Below are positions 1-13,118 of a stretch of 64,000 nt of DNA, in pieces. A program made the translations under genes and the position numbers. Each line of letters opens with the position of its first letter. Position 1 is the first letter of the stretch. The notes under the pieces are model-generated. The model was not told where the DNA came from. It made no database searches and saw nothing but the letters and a program-made list of their open reading frames with translations. The DNA comes from Serilophus lunatus (taxonomy: Eukaryota; Chordata; Aves; Passeriformes; Eurylaimidae): positions 65,132 to 129,131 of the forward strand of contig VXBA01000723.1 in NCBI GenBank assembly GCA_013399895.1, written 5' to 3'.

Positions 1-3000
1 TCTATCCCCGTTAGTCTGGGGAAGGATGACACAAGAAGGATGATTAGTCAATAGAAGTTCCAGCAGATCAAAGAATAGGCTATGTCAGGTTGCCACTGCC
101 TCCACATCCAATATTATGTTGCCATTCCCAGAGGCCAAAGCAGAACCATTCATATCAGAGTTTGCACCGAAGTTCTAGCATACAAAAAAATGGATGAAAG
201 CCAAATAAAGTCCTGAAATTCACAGGAATAAAGGTAGGATTAACACCGTCATACACAATCATGTTTGCTGTATTAAACTAAGGATATAGAAAAGAAGATG
301 TCTGAGGAAAATTAACTAAAACTGTACTACAGCCTTCAACAGAAAAACAGATCCTTTAAAAAAATTCCTTCCAGAAATCTTGTATTTATTTCTACGCACA
401 CTTATTTTTGCTTTCATCCAAATACTTTAGATACAGTATAGACGCAATTGATATTAAAATTTTGTTCAATCCTTATGAGGCTCTGTGGATAGATGCAATT
501 CAATCAGAAATAAAGAATGCTGTGAGAAGCAGCAAAAGAGTGTATCTTCATTTGGTGCACAGAAAAATTAATATCCACAGGACTGTGGCTAAATAGATTT
601 TTTTTCATTGCTTCAGTAGTAAAGCAACACTGATGTTGCACCAAGCATGCATTATATGTGAGAAAGGTGGCTGACAGAGCTGATATGTGTTAAGAAGGAG
701 CAGGGGAGAAAATGTTCTATTTATTTGTAATGATGAATACCACAGTAAGCCACTAAAAACTGTTATTTTATTCACATGAATGATTTATTGTTTTGTTTGT
801 TTATTTTTTAAAAAAAGAAAAACTGGTTTTGTCAATAAAATGATACACAAAACTCCTTTTCACTCTTGAAAAGTAGACAACGTTGAGTGAGATATAATAA
901 TTAGTCAAACTTATCAGTTTATATCCCTGGTTAGAAGGAAATTACCTTATCTTTAATGATCAACAATCATGTAAATAACACAGAATTAGTCTTCCTTAAA
1001 GACTGCAGAGCCAACAGTAATGGAGGGAAACTGGACAAGCAAAGTAACAGAACTGACACATGCACCATGAATGTAAGAGATGCAAATCCCAAGAGCCCTC
1101 AAAACAAACACCTGGTGCAGGCAGGTGCACAGGGGCTGAGAAGGCAGGGCAGGTTACACCAGGCACCTGCTTTGAGTCACTTCCTGGATCAGGATGGCTC
1201 TCCTAAACTCAGCACAGTCAAATCTGGGATTAAAATACGGGATAGCTACATGCCACCCCGTTTCGTGTCACAGATATGAAACAAGGTGTTATAATAACTA
1301 AACACAGAAAGTAGCAGCTGAAGCCCCAGACCTGAGAGGACCTTCCCAACATGCTGAGCAGAAACACAAGTCTGGTCAAAGCAACTGGCTCCTTTGCAAA
1401 ATATGAATGCTGAGAAATAGCCGAAATCTACAGCTATTCAAATAGTTACATCTTCTGATGTGTTGCCATGACACACCTTATTTTCAACAGGAAGGTTCTG
1501 CATAATGACACCAGCTTTAGCTCCTTAATATAACTGTCTGAAAAGGTAATTTAGAAGTACAGGCTAGGAAAAATCCTCTCCACAGCTCTAGAGCAAACTG
1601 AGGATAAAACCACCTTTTTCTTGTGGATCCTGAAACTTATTGTAACATTGAGGTCACAAAACAATGTATGCAACACCACATCTAATTTCTCCTCCGTCAG
1701 AAGGAGGACCACATTTTTAGTATGTTATAACAAGAAGTTTTATAATCAGTTTGAACTGGGAGGAGAAATGTGGCCTATTGTTTCGTATCATCTAACCAGT
1801 TCTTCTTCCACTTCAGGGCATTAAAATTCTAATGTATTTGCCTAGTACTTGTATCAAAACATAAGGAAGACATTAGCAGAAAAAAACTTACATTCTTCAA
1901 AATTCTCCATAGAGCACTAGAACAAATTTCCTGCAGTGTAGGAGAATCCATATTTGCACAAAATCCACAATAATGTAATACATTAATTAAAAAATACATG
2001 TTCGTCCTTAGCCTAGAATGAAAAATGGAAATGAGGGCAGGGGGAGGAAGGTGGAAAGGAACATTTACATCAAGCACTTTCTCTCAGAACAGTCACAGAA
2101 ATCTAAAATTATATTTTAAATTCTTCTCTTAGAACTGCACTTCAGTTTCTCATACATTTTGACATACTAATTATAGAAAGACAAGTTAATTTAAGCTTGA
2201 ATATGAAAATTCCTATAAAATATATAGATGCAAAACCCTGATGTGTTACACATCAGGGTTTAGTTTATAGGATGGATGGCTTTGTGTACAGTGGCAGTAA
2301 TAATAAAGCCTATATATCCCTACTTTTAATGTTGTTTGGTAACACAGTGTTGTTTTAAAAACTTTATAATGAGTCTACACAGAGATGTGTGCTTCCAAAG
2401 AAAAATGAATGTTTCCTCTGTATCAGCACTATAAAATCAGGTCTTCTTTTAAATCCTGTTTCTAGACCACGCAAGTTTAACCTTTTTTACTTGCTTACAA
2501 GTCCTTGATAATGACAGTTTCTGCTTTTTATTTTTTTACTGTAGGGATACATAAACAAGAAAAGAAATTTCTGAAGTGCACTGTGCCCACCAATTTAAAG
2601 ATTTATAAATTACTAGCTATGAATATTTAGATCTGATATTACTTCTAGTAAGTTATATGTGTATTTGTTACTTTTCTACTAGAGTTTACTTGCCATGAAC
2701 AAGTAATGATAGTAAAATTTTAATTTTTTTCATGTTTCCTAAGGAGATTGTGGAAGGATGAAGTCATGCAACTACCTATGAATTTGTATACTGCAATGGA
2801 AATAGAAAAACATACATGTTGCAATTTTTAACAGTTAGGAAAAAAAATCCACAAAACCATATTCACATAAAATCCCTAATGCAGCTTCAACAATATGAAA
2901 GCACTAGACTTTTCTGACAGTTTGACAACTGAAATACAATGAGAAGAGAGTCCTACAAGTAAACAAGGGAAGATAATGTAAGAAAAGATAGGTGATCATT

Positions 3001-5854
3001 ACCGTGTAATCACAGCGGGCAATGGAGAGAGAGTTCACATGTAGATTTCTATTGACTGAAAGACCCAGTGAAAGCTCATTTCAGTCTCAGCTGATGGGAT
3101 CTGTCAGGAGGTAGAAATCACATACAACTTTGGCTGTTTCTCTGTTAGAGCAGAATTGCTGCTAAGCAGGAAAGGACGGAAAATTTCAGTATGGCCCTCC
3201 AAACCCCTCATGCATTCAGGGCACACTGTCAATGAATAGCTAGTTGCTGTTTCACGCAGCAGAACTGGACACGAGAACAGAAAGACACTGCTGCATGGGA
3301 CTCTTCACTCACAGTAGAACAGAAGCAGTCTGGGAAGAGGGTGTTTTTTCTTGTAAACGAGGTATCAGCATGGCTCAATCTGCTCTGTACTGCAGCTTGC
3401 TGATAGAAAAGGGCTCTGAAACCAAACGCCTATTGAAACTGGACTCCTTACACCATTCTGGAGATAATCTAAACAAGCTGGAGATAGGCAAACATAGCTA
3501 AGTCACCTCTCCAGAAAGAACAAGATGTAACTCACCTCACAATCCCTCTGTTCCCATAAATACATAACTTTTAACTTTTATTTCTGAGGTAAACTTATGG
3601 TTTTACTTAATTCGCAAAAAAACACCCCAAACCCTTTCACAAGATTTCTGGAATGACTATCTGAAAAAAAAAAAATCACTCAATAATTTTTCCTGTTCTA
3701 ATACCCTCTCTCTTATGTGTCACATACGCAAATTTTCTCTGGATAATTTTTATGTAAGTTAAATGGAACCAACTACATATACCTATATATCATATACCTA
3801 AATGTTGATGTATCCCTTTTGAATTTCACTTTACTGTTCCTTATGAACTGGGAGAAGTTAGAAAAAAGGTTATGTCCTTTTTAGAACAAGGATCAACAGA
3901 TTTATTACCACAGAAAAGGAGCATTCAAAGTGCCTATTATCCACAATATAACATTTAATTTCTATAAAATATATGAGGTTATTAAGTGCATGGAAAAACA
4001 GCAACACAGACCGAGTAGTGGGAGAGGTGTGAGATGAAGATGTAGGTGAACATCTGTTTAATAACTACTGAGAAAACAGAAGCATGAAACTCCAGCTACC
4101 TCAGATTTCGATGCCAACAAAACCAACCCCGACTGTAAACCAGATAAGTTCAGTTCAAACTTGAGAAAAGTATTGAAATTCCAAAAACTATTTTCAGAAA
4201 AGTTTACTGTTAGATGGATGATACCTATAAATAAATAAATCTCTGAAGGACAGTCTGAATGAACAGTCTTCTCACAGCTACTTCTAGCTAAAAAGACATT
4301 CCCGCAAACTAGTGGCCACTAGAATCAGATGCAAAATTTATTAACTTAAAATGATTTTTCAGCACAAGCTGAGAAGAATCTGAGGTGCAAAATAAATGTT
4401 ATACTACCTTTTAGCAACAAGTCAGTTTTCTTAGGACACAAAAATATTTAGGTGATAAGCTGAAAATTGGTCAAGGCAGAATGCAGACAAGAACAAATTA
4501 AGACAAAAAAAGCAATTTGAGTTTACTAAATAATCTATAAGAGCAAACAACAAATTACAAAGCTAGAGAAAATTACAAGTAGGTTTTGCTTTCAGTGCAC
4601 AATTAGAAGTGCTACAAGAAAACAAAAACCAAAAACATTACCAAATAATTAGAGTGGGGTTACTTCATATTCAGTCTTCATTAGTGAAGGACAGGAAAGG
4701 TATTAGCAATTTGAATAGGTTTCTGCATTAAACCAGTGGGTTTTGTACAAGGAAAGCTAGAGTTCTGGGGTACTGAATCCACAAAAAGACAGATAACAAC
4801 TCTGTTTTAGATTCTGGGTCATGAGCTGGATTTCCTGCTCTGCTAATGACCTGAAGCTGGCACTCAGATGCTCTACACATGGGCAAAGTCAGGCTGCAGT
4901 TTACTAATCAAGCTGCCTTAAGGATTTCTAATGCCAAATCAAAATGCATGAAATGACTGTAACCCAAGATACCATCCAAAAGATCTTAGAGCATTTGTGC
5001 CAGCAGCCCTCCTGACTGAGTAGATGCACCCACGTCTGGCCATGCTTTCCCATGTCCCAACCCCAATCTGGGCATGACAATGCTTTTTTTCCTCACCTTA
5101 TCTTAATCATGACCTCTGGCCATCCCTTTCGCCTTCTCTCTGAGAGTTGCCACACTGGAATCTTCCAACAAGAAGTGTTTCCATGACGCCTGCTCCCAAC
5201 AGCAAGAGCAGGTGCATGAGCAGTCTTGTGAGTCCTGCTGGAGCACAGTCACATTTGCTCCTTGCTGTGCATTGCCTTGAGCTGCAGCAGGGAGAAAGCA
5301 GCCAAACTGCCAAGGTGGTGGGGGAAACAGCCATGCTGCAACCCCTGCCCAGAGCACAACCTTGTCAGGAGGCACAGAGAGCACCTGGAGGTCCTTGGGC
5401 AATGACAAATGAAGACAAGCAATAGCTTGAAGATGTTATTGAAGCAGGCTCATGCTGCCCAAGCAGGCCATAGCTTCCTGTTCCCCTGTCACATAGCTTG
5501 GAGATATAGGAACTCTTGCCATAAGAGAAATAACTGATATGAATTTCTCCAAGACAAAGATTAATATAAAAAAGGGGTTTTTTTTCTTTACCTGGAAGAT
5601 TTAAGTACATCCATATTCATGTGCACAGGCTCTTGTGTATCTTTTCCAAGGTAACTCATGCATGCAAGAAACACAAAAAGTAAAATGAAGATGACTTCTA
5701 CAAAGCAACTGATTTCAAATCACTTATCTGCCACAGCTCTCACTCTCAGACCACTTAAGTGTTTTATTAATGTATGTATGTATATGCTCCATTACTATCA
5801 ACGCTAACAGTGCTAGTCTGGCATACAGTATCCCAATTCATCAGAGTTCTCCTG
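1..5854. other. Intergenic, no recognised gene
   Basis: AT-rich sequence with stop codons in all frames and only short chance reading frames. A GC-richer patch at about 5040-5420 carries overlapping frames on both strands. None resembles a known protein, and codon use does not favour any one of them. The one structured element seen is a perfect palindrome at 2233-2261, listed separately. Confidence 0.6.
2233..2261. repeat. Perfect 29-base palindrome (hairpin)
   Basis: Positions 2233-2246 are the exact reverse complement of 2248-2261 around a single central base at 2247. As a nucleic acid fold this gives a stem of about 13 bp with a 3-base loop. The outer bases (2232 and 2262) no longer pair. 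I see no longer terminal repeats around it, so there is no proof that it belongs to a transposon. Confidence 0.85.
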
Positions 5855-7205
5855 TCATCATCATCATGGCTGAACTTCGCAAACAAATATATGGGAAGGG
5901 CTCTACCCACGCTTGCTGCAAGCGTGCTGATGGCTAAAAAGGCCGATGTGGGACAGGCAAGTCTGGTTGCAAAAGGCAAAGTGGAAACTCTCCCTAGGTG
6001 GTACTGATGAGACACGATTCTTTCTGCATTGTCTTTTCTCCTCAAGACTGATTCTACGTGCATTCTCAAAGGGGGAGCAGCGTTACGGATGGTGTGTCTG
6101 CACGTCTATTGATTGGAGGCCAGAGTGGACCACTGATGGCAGTCAATATGACCAACACTGAGATGTTGTATCAGGGAGTCCTTGTATCTCCTCTTTGGGG
6201 CTCCTCTGTTGCAGCAGCCAGTGGCAAGTTCACCATAGAGCACAATCTTAGGGAGGCGGTGATCCTCCATCCTGGAGACCTGCCCATCGCAACTGTGTCC
6301 TCAGCAGCCTGGACTCAATACTGGTGACCCCTGCCTGTTCAAGGACAGTGACATTAGTCATGTAGTCAGTGCAGTGGGTGTTTAGGATTGTACGGAGGCA
6401 GTGCTGATGGAAGCGTTCGAGGAGTTCCAGGTGATGGCAGTAGATGACCCATGATTCAGACCCGTATGAAAGAGTAGACAGTACAATGGCTCTGTAGACA
6501 CTAATCTTTGTATTTTCTTCAGGTATTTATTGCACCAGACTCTTTTATAGAGTTTTCCAAAGGCTCTGTATGCCTTTGCTAACCTGTTGTCTATCTCTCT
6601 GTCAATCTTTCCATCCAAGGAAATGGTACTTCCTAGATAGTTAAACTGCTGGACTGACTTAAGCTCTGACTTCCCTATGGTGATGTGGGGATGATGAATG
6701 GTCTTGGTGTGGGCCTTCAGTCGCCTTAGGTTGAATAGGCTCCCATCACCCATCGGATTTACATCCATCGGATGTAAATGCTGTTATCTTCATCGAGGTC
6801 TGCCGTGGCCCTTTGGAGTATCATGCTGAAGAAGACTGTGAATAGAGTTGGTGCAAAAACGCAACCATTTTTCACATCATTAGTTATTGGGAAGGGCTCA
6901 GCGAGTCCATCGCCGTATCTGACTTGGCTGCACTGATTCTCATGTAACAAGATAATCATTTTGAGGAACGATATGTCACAGGTCTTTTCTGCTCGCAGTG
7001 TCAAACGCTTTGGTGAGGTCAACAAAAGTTACACAGAGTCCTTTGTTCTGTTCCCTACACTTCTCTTACAGTTGTCTGAGAACATAATACCATGTCTGTG
7101 GTACTCCTATTGGCTCTGAAACCACATTGGCTTTCAGGTATAAGTTCTTCTGAGACAGCTGGTACTAGTCTGTTCAAAAGTATTCTTTCAGGGTTCTCCC
7201 GTACA
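5855..7205 (-). mobile_element. RTE-clade LINE remnant, 5' truncated, internally deleted
   Basis: The minus strand reads a non-LTR retrotransposon from the reverse-transcriptase palm to the 3' end. About 7200-7080 encodes RT text containing SQCGFRANRSTTD. About 7025-6760 continues with FLKMIILLHENQ, a PFPITN..KNGCVFAPTLF segment and ATADLDED. About 6768-6390 has FNYLGSTISLDGKIDREID and AFGKLYKRVW, typical of the region after the RT catalytic core. The 3' end is a short (ATG)n run on the minus strand (5855-5867), as RTE elements often have a simple-repeat tail. Frames shift several times, and the segment that should carry the F/YxDD catalytic motif is missing between the two lower blocks, so the copy is dead. 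The ORF1/endonuclease part is absent. The clade call rests on recognised motifs. Whether it is the bird family AviRTE is inference. Confidence 0.8.
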
Positions 7206-10200
7206 AAGCTATAAAAAGTATATTGATACAATGTATTTTGTTGGCATATGCATTGCACAATATTCACAGTAAACTTTGAGTGCTCAGTGATGCCAATGAG
7301 CAGCTATTGGAATTCCCAAAGGCACTTTTGTGCCTTGGCTGTTAACCAAAAGAATAACTTTACAAGTGTGGTTGCAAGTCAAGCCAGCAGCTATTCTCCA
7401 AACCTTTATACAACTTGCACCACCATAGCACAAACAAATGTTATCTCAACCAGCATAAAGTCTGCAGTCATAAATATAACCCAAAGGGTTTTTCTGAACT
7501 TGCAAACCTGAAATATGACCACAGAGAAAACTGAATAGTCTTTTTTTTTCCTTCCCAGTTCTGAAAAAAAGTTCTAATAACTTTACTAGGTAATAAATTG
7601 ATAGAAATGGGTAAAGATGACACTGAAAATACACAGAAAATGACAATTTGTAACAGGATTATCGGTGGATGATTTATCTTTGAATAGATATTAGACAAAA
7701 GTTACATCAAAGAACAGAAGTCCTTAATGTTTTGGTACCTATTTCTCACAGGAAAGAAGCCATATTATTATTGCAGTACTTAGTAGAATATTCAGTGTAG
7801 TTGTTTATTTCATTTTTATTTTAAGTAGGTCTTCCCTTATCAGGAAGAAAACAAACAAAGAAAAAAAAAAAAAGCCATTCAAAAATGCTTATTAGGTCCA
7901 GGGGCTTTTTCAAAAGAAATGTAACATGTAAAATTAATTTAATACCTTTCTGCTTTGAAATATGTTGCAAACGGTTTGTGATTTTGTTCAATACATTATA
8001 CAAAACTACTTAAGGATTCATTTCAACAATAATTCACATCCTGAATCTCATTAGTAAGTAGTTTGCTGCCAGTAGTCAGTATTAAAAATGAACTGTTTTA
8101 ATAGACTAGTCATGTTTCTTTGTGGGGCTTTTTTTTTGAAACTTGATGACACTGATGTAAATCAGACAATAAATCTTCCCATGTGAAGACAGGAATTCAG
8201 TACTATGTTTGACCAATATTTTGCAATTTTCAGTTAATCTCCATTTTAGCAATCACTCCTGCTAGCCAAGTTAATTGCTATCCCTGCAGAATGCAACCAC
8301 CAAAGCAGCGTCAAAATAGGCTACATGAATTTCTTAATAAATGGGGTAGCTCACTCTTTATTCATTGTAGAGTCAAATTTTTTGTTGCTTTTTGGTGGTG
8401 GTGTTTTTTTTTCTCACACTGTGTATTCATTTTCATGAAGTTCATGGAGGTACCAATGGAGGCATCACTTTCTGTTTGTACAAGTTACTGCACTGTGACT
8501 GCAGCGGTAGAGAAGGCAACACAAGGTTTCTCCCCTTGCTAACCAGAGAAGTGTTATCAAAAGCAGAGTGAGGTTTTACAACTAAAGCTTCAGTGACAAA
8601 TAAGGTAACTCAACAGAAACAGGAACTGCCAAAGAGCAGTGTATTTCATAAATTCATATTTAGTTTCTTTACTTTCATACATGCAACTTCTAGAGAGCCA
8701 TGCTGTGCTGGCTTTTCTTCAGAAGGATGGAGGGAGCTGCAGTACTTCACCTTCTCTGCTACCGTGGCTTCAAAGAGCCCATTAAGAACACAGAGCTCTG
8801 CTTTGATACCATCGCTTCATTCTTGAAGACAGGTAGACAGTGGTCTGCCCTCCAGGTCATACAAGCAGAGTTCCCTCAGATCACAAAGACAGACCTGCCC
8901 TATGTCAAACTCTGGGAAATTGAACCCTGCAGCCTCTAGTAAAAATTGCAATTCTGCTACCTTACTGAAACAAGCCTCAGCATCCCAGAAGTCTCTTCAG
9001 ATAGCAAAAGACTTACCAGGCTAACTGAATCCACTGCCCATACAAGAGGTATTACAGGGCTGACAAACCCAAACCCAAAATGTACCACAGTCTTAACTTT
9101 TGGCTGAACTTTATATAACTCCAGACTAAACAGCTTCCATGCTTCAGCAGTCATTCAAAACACATTTCCTGTCTAGTATTTAAAAAGTTTAGGAAAAAGA
9201 AAAAAAAAAAGTAGTAATAGGAACTTGCTTAATATTTGTTTGGGGTTTGGTTTGTTTTTTGGGGTTTTCTTTTGCATTATCTCAAATATCTGTGGCAAAT
9301 CATTCAGTCCTGAATGTTTAATAATCTTCATCTGCAAAAGAAGGGTTACCACAAATTTGTAACTGTAGTACTCTCTACTTCAGGTCAGCAGTGAGCTGAA
9401 GTTTACAAAGATGAACTGGATGGGATCTTGTAGAAAAAAATTTATATAATATTTCTCTTATGATTGCTAGAAGAGGGTTCATTTCTGCTCAATAGAGAGC
9501 TAGGAAGCAAAACACAATCTTTCAGTCCTTATTGTTCCTTACTGGTAAGTTGTTTTCTTCTGTTAGTCTTTGTACTGGAAGACAGCAGTTAGATTTTGAA
9601 AGATCTGAACACTAATGTCACACCAAGCTTTAACATGAATTACAGCTGTTCTTCTGCAGAAGGGTGTCTCCCATTCATCACCCAGCACCTCATTGTCAAA
9701 AGAAAGAGCTGCAGCTTGAATTTCAGCTTCTCATGACATGGCTATACCAGTCCTCCCAAAGGCTGCAAAGACCTGACCTTTCAAAAGTAAAAATAGAAAA
9801 CTGAATTCTCTGGACAGAGAAAAAAACACAGCTAGAATTTGAGGCAGGAAGATATTTACCTTGTTTTCGTATCAATTAAATATATTTCTTAGACTACATA
9901 TGCCCTTCAAACTCCCTTAAATTAATAACATTAAAACCTTAATTGGTAACCAGGCCTTTCTACTTCCCCCAGGCATTTATGACAACAGAATTAGACTCAG
10001 GTAACTCAATTAGACATCATTCTAATCCAGCGCTCTCCAAGAGGTCTCTAAGCAAAACTCTCCACGATGAAAACAGCATTAGGATTGCTTTGTTGAGGTC
10101 AAAAAGCATATGCTTACAATAATCAAGAGTTAGACACTCTCCTCAAAGGCAAAACAGTGCTTCATTGTTTATTCTATGAACCTCTCCACTCAGCACTTGA

Positions 10201-11066
10201 ATGCTTCATCCATTCTGACCTAGAAATTCTGCTGATCTGCTTAGTGCAGTATGAGGTTGACCTTGTTCTTGGGGTTTTTTTCCTTCAGTCCTTGCTTTTT
10301 CCCCAGACACTGTGCTTCAGATACATACGTGAAGCACAAGAGGTGAGGCAGCAGCAATTCTGAGCAATGTTTCAGCAATCAACCCTGTGTTTCCTCTTCT
10401 GCACACCCCCTCTTTGCTGCTTGAAAGTAGAAGCATGGATTTACCTTATATATGAAAATACAACATGAATGCTGAAAGAAAAAAGCACCCCTAAAAATTA
10501 CATAGACAAGGCCTTAGACCTCAATATAAGTAACTTTGGGGCTGAGATAAAATTGTTAGCCTCTTGCCTCTAATGAGAGCCCAGGATAAGGCACAGAGAC
10601 ATCACTGCAGTACATAGGGAAAGGCAGGTCTCTCCAACCAGCCATTCTGTTTCCTGAAAAGTTGATGTGTTGCATATTCGTTTACATTCACCAGCTAAAA
10701 CCCTGTGACTTGCTATGGAACAAGTTTCCTTGCTCTGAGGAAACACCCCACCCCTAACTTACCACACTAGAATCTCATCTATCTGCTCTGCAGACAAGTG
10801 ATGACTGTGGTCCTTGCTCCCTGGTATCCTACATCTGCAGAAGGAGCAGGAGGTGCTTCTCCTGGTGAAACAGGTGGTTACTAGTGCAGTTTTCCAGATT
10901 AAGAAAACTGATGGCCTGGGCTTGCTCCCCTGTGTAGAGAAATGCCAGTGAATGCTTTTTGTAAGCCGCAGATGGCAGGTGGAATTTAGGACCCAGGTAC
11001 CTGAAGAAAGAGCTGAACTGAAAGTGAAAGGACTGACCGTGCCATGTATGGAAGATGCTTGCACAA
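7206..11066. other. Intergenic, nothing recognised
   Basis: No gene, splice-bounded exon or named repeat is visible. Low-complexity A and T/G runs occur near 7860-7873 and 9240-9275. Reading frames up to about 80 codons occur on both strands without family resemblance. Confidence 0.55.
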
Positions 11067-11805
11067 CACAGAATCACAGAATCATTAGGTTGGAAGAGAC
11101 CTCCAAGATCATCTAGTCCAACCCTTACCCTAGAACCTCAACTAGACTAGACTATGTCACCAAGTGCCATGTCCAGCCTTTTTTTAAACACATCCAGGGA
11201 TGGTGACTCCACCACCTCCCCGGGCAGTTCATTCCAAAACTTCATTACTCTTTCTGTAAAAAACTTCTTCCTAATATCTAACCTATACCTCCCTTGAGGC
11301 AGCTTGAGACCGTGTCCTCTCGTTCTGTCAGTTGCTGCCCGGTGGAAGAGACCAACCCCCACCTGACTACAACCTCCTTTCAGGAAGTTGTAGAGAGCAA
11401 TAAGGTCACCTCTGAGCCTCCTTTTCTCCAGGCTAAACAACTCTAACTCCCTCAATCGCTCCTCGTAGGGCTTGTGCTCCATATCCTCCACCAGCCTCGT
11501 TGCTCTCCTCTGGACACGCTCAATAATCTCCACGTCCTTCCTAAACTGAGGGGCCCAGAACTGGACACAGTACTCCAGGTGCGGTCTCACCAGTGCCGAG
11601 TACAGAGGCAGAATAACCTCCCTGCTCCTGCTGGCCACACCGTTCCTAATGCAGGCCAGGATGCCGTTGGCCTTCTTGGCCACCAGGGCACACTGCTGAC
11701 TCATGTTGAGCTGGCTGTCAACCAGTACCCCCAGGTCCCTTTCTACCTGGGCGCTGTCCAGTCACTCTGCCCCCAGCTTATAACGTTGCAGGGGGTTTTT
11801 GTGGC
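11067..11805 (-). mobile_element. CR1 LINE, 3' end with 185-codon RT C-terminal frame
   Basis: This is a minus-strand CR1 (chicken repeat 1) copy. Two tandem CACAGAAT octamers at 11067-11082 (ATTCTGTG on the coding strand) are the hallmark CR1 3' tail. They are followed by the well-known bird motif of the CR1 3' UTR (GGTTGGAAGAGACC on the plus strand). An open frame at 11704-11147 encodes the C-terminal part of the CR1 polymerase, with text such as HLEYCVQFWAP, VQRRATRLV and FWNELPGEVVESPS. The lack of stops over 185 codons suggests a rather young insertion or slow decay. The copy is 5' truncated near 11805, as is usual for CR1. It has no host function that I can infer. Confidence 0.95.
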
Positions 11806-13118
11806 AGTGTCTGATTGGACGAGAGAGAAGTGATATGAGAATTTCTCCTTTGACACTACATCTGTGTGGTCGTGTGTCTTTGGAAGAACCCGGGTAGCCA
11901 CACCCCTGCTCTGGTCAACTGCTTCATCTGTTCAGTTGTTATTCAGAAAGTGGAAAGCACAAGAGAAGGCAAGGTGTTTGCAGACCTCCAAAAATGACTT
12001 GGAGCTCTTGGCACAGGTTCATAACCTCTTCTTTGCAGGTTAGACATTAAAACTCAAAAAAGGAGCAAATATTCAGATATGACCCTGTACTCAAAGTTCC
12101 CCATCCCTGATTCACAGGAAATTCCTGTTGCACAAGGGCTAGTTCAACCCCCATCTCAGGCACTTAATTTTTGCCATTTTCTGCACAGGGAACCTGTATG
12201 CTTTACTGTATGATTGTAATTTACTCCAATCTTAGACTTACTTACCTCCTACTTACTCTACTACTTAGAATTTATGCACTGGATCACTTAATTCATGGGC
12301 ACTAAGTTCTTTTTATTATATCTGCTCTCCGTCAGTAACTTACTGACACAAGCAAAATTGATATACACAAGGGTTAAAAGGATTAACGGAAATCTACATT
12401 AGAGATTTTTACCAGATGAACCAGACTGATTTTTAAATCCACTTGATTAAATGGGTGTACTTTTTCAAGACTGATTCATTTAGCAATTTCTCCCTTAAAG
12501 GCTTCACTGATATTTCACATACTGTGACTAATTACTTTTCGGAACACTGTGTACTTGTTCTCTGCTTCTGTGGACTTTGGTGACTTCTGCACACACTCTC
12601 TACGTCTGAGTAAAGTGGATATAAAGCGTTACTCTGCTTGACAGTATTTCATAGCAATCTGCAGGGCTTTTTGAGGGATCACAAAAGGGGCAAAAAAGTT
12701 TCTGACAAACTGCCGTTGGAGGTGGAGCTACAAACAGTGGGAAAATGCATTGCCAAAGCCTTCCCAAGTGGGGTTGGGTTGTCATACTGGCTTGTAGGAT
12801 GAAGAAAACGAGGTCAGAGTGGGAACAGAGTGCAGAGGTGGTTGAGCCCTTGCTATGGAGAGCACAGAGAAGGAGAGAAAAGAAATGCAGCCCTTTGCCA
12901 CCTTCCCACTCTGTCTCCACCATGCTGTAGGGCACAACACTGTCCCCAGGACACCTGTAGGACTTGAGACAGATGTAGATGATCAGCTATGATTTAATAC
13001 CAGCTTGTCTCCTATTAGCATTCTTTTTATGCTAAATTCTTGAACCCTTCTGCGCTACTAGTTACTGGGATTTACTGCCCCCTGTTTCTTAACTTCATAA
13101 GGAGTTTTTGTGCAAATA
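11806..13118. other. Intergenic, nothing recognised
   Basis: Unique-looking sequence between a CR1 5' truncation point and an LTR. The longest frame (minus, 12935-12600, 111 codons) has no recognisable domain and overlaps a plus-strand frame of similar quality. I treat both as chance frames. Confidence 0.5.

Noticed and set aside
5040..5425. GC-richer patch with overlapping 75-101 codon frames on both strands, possibly an exon
   Set aside because: No recognisable protein, no consistent splice sites and equal frames on both strands.
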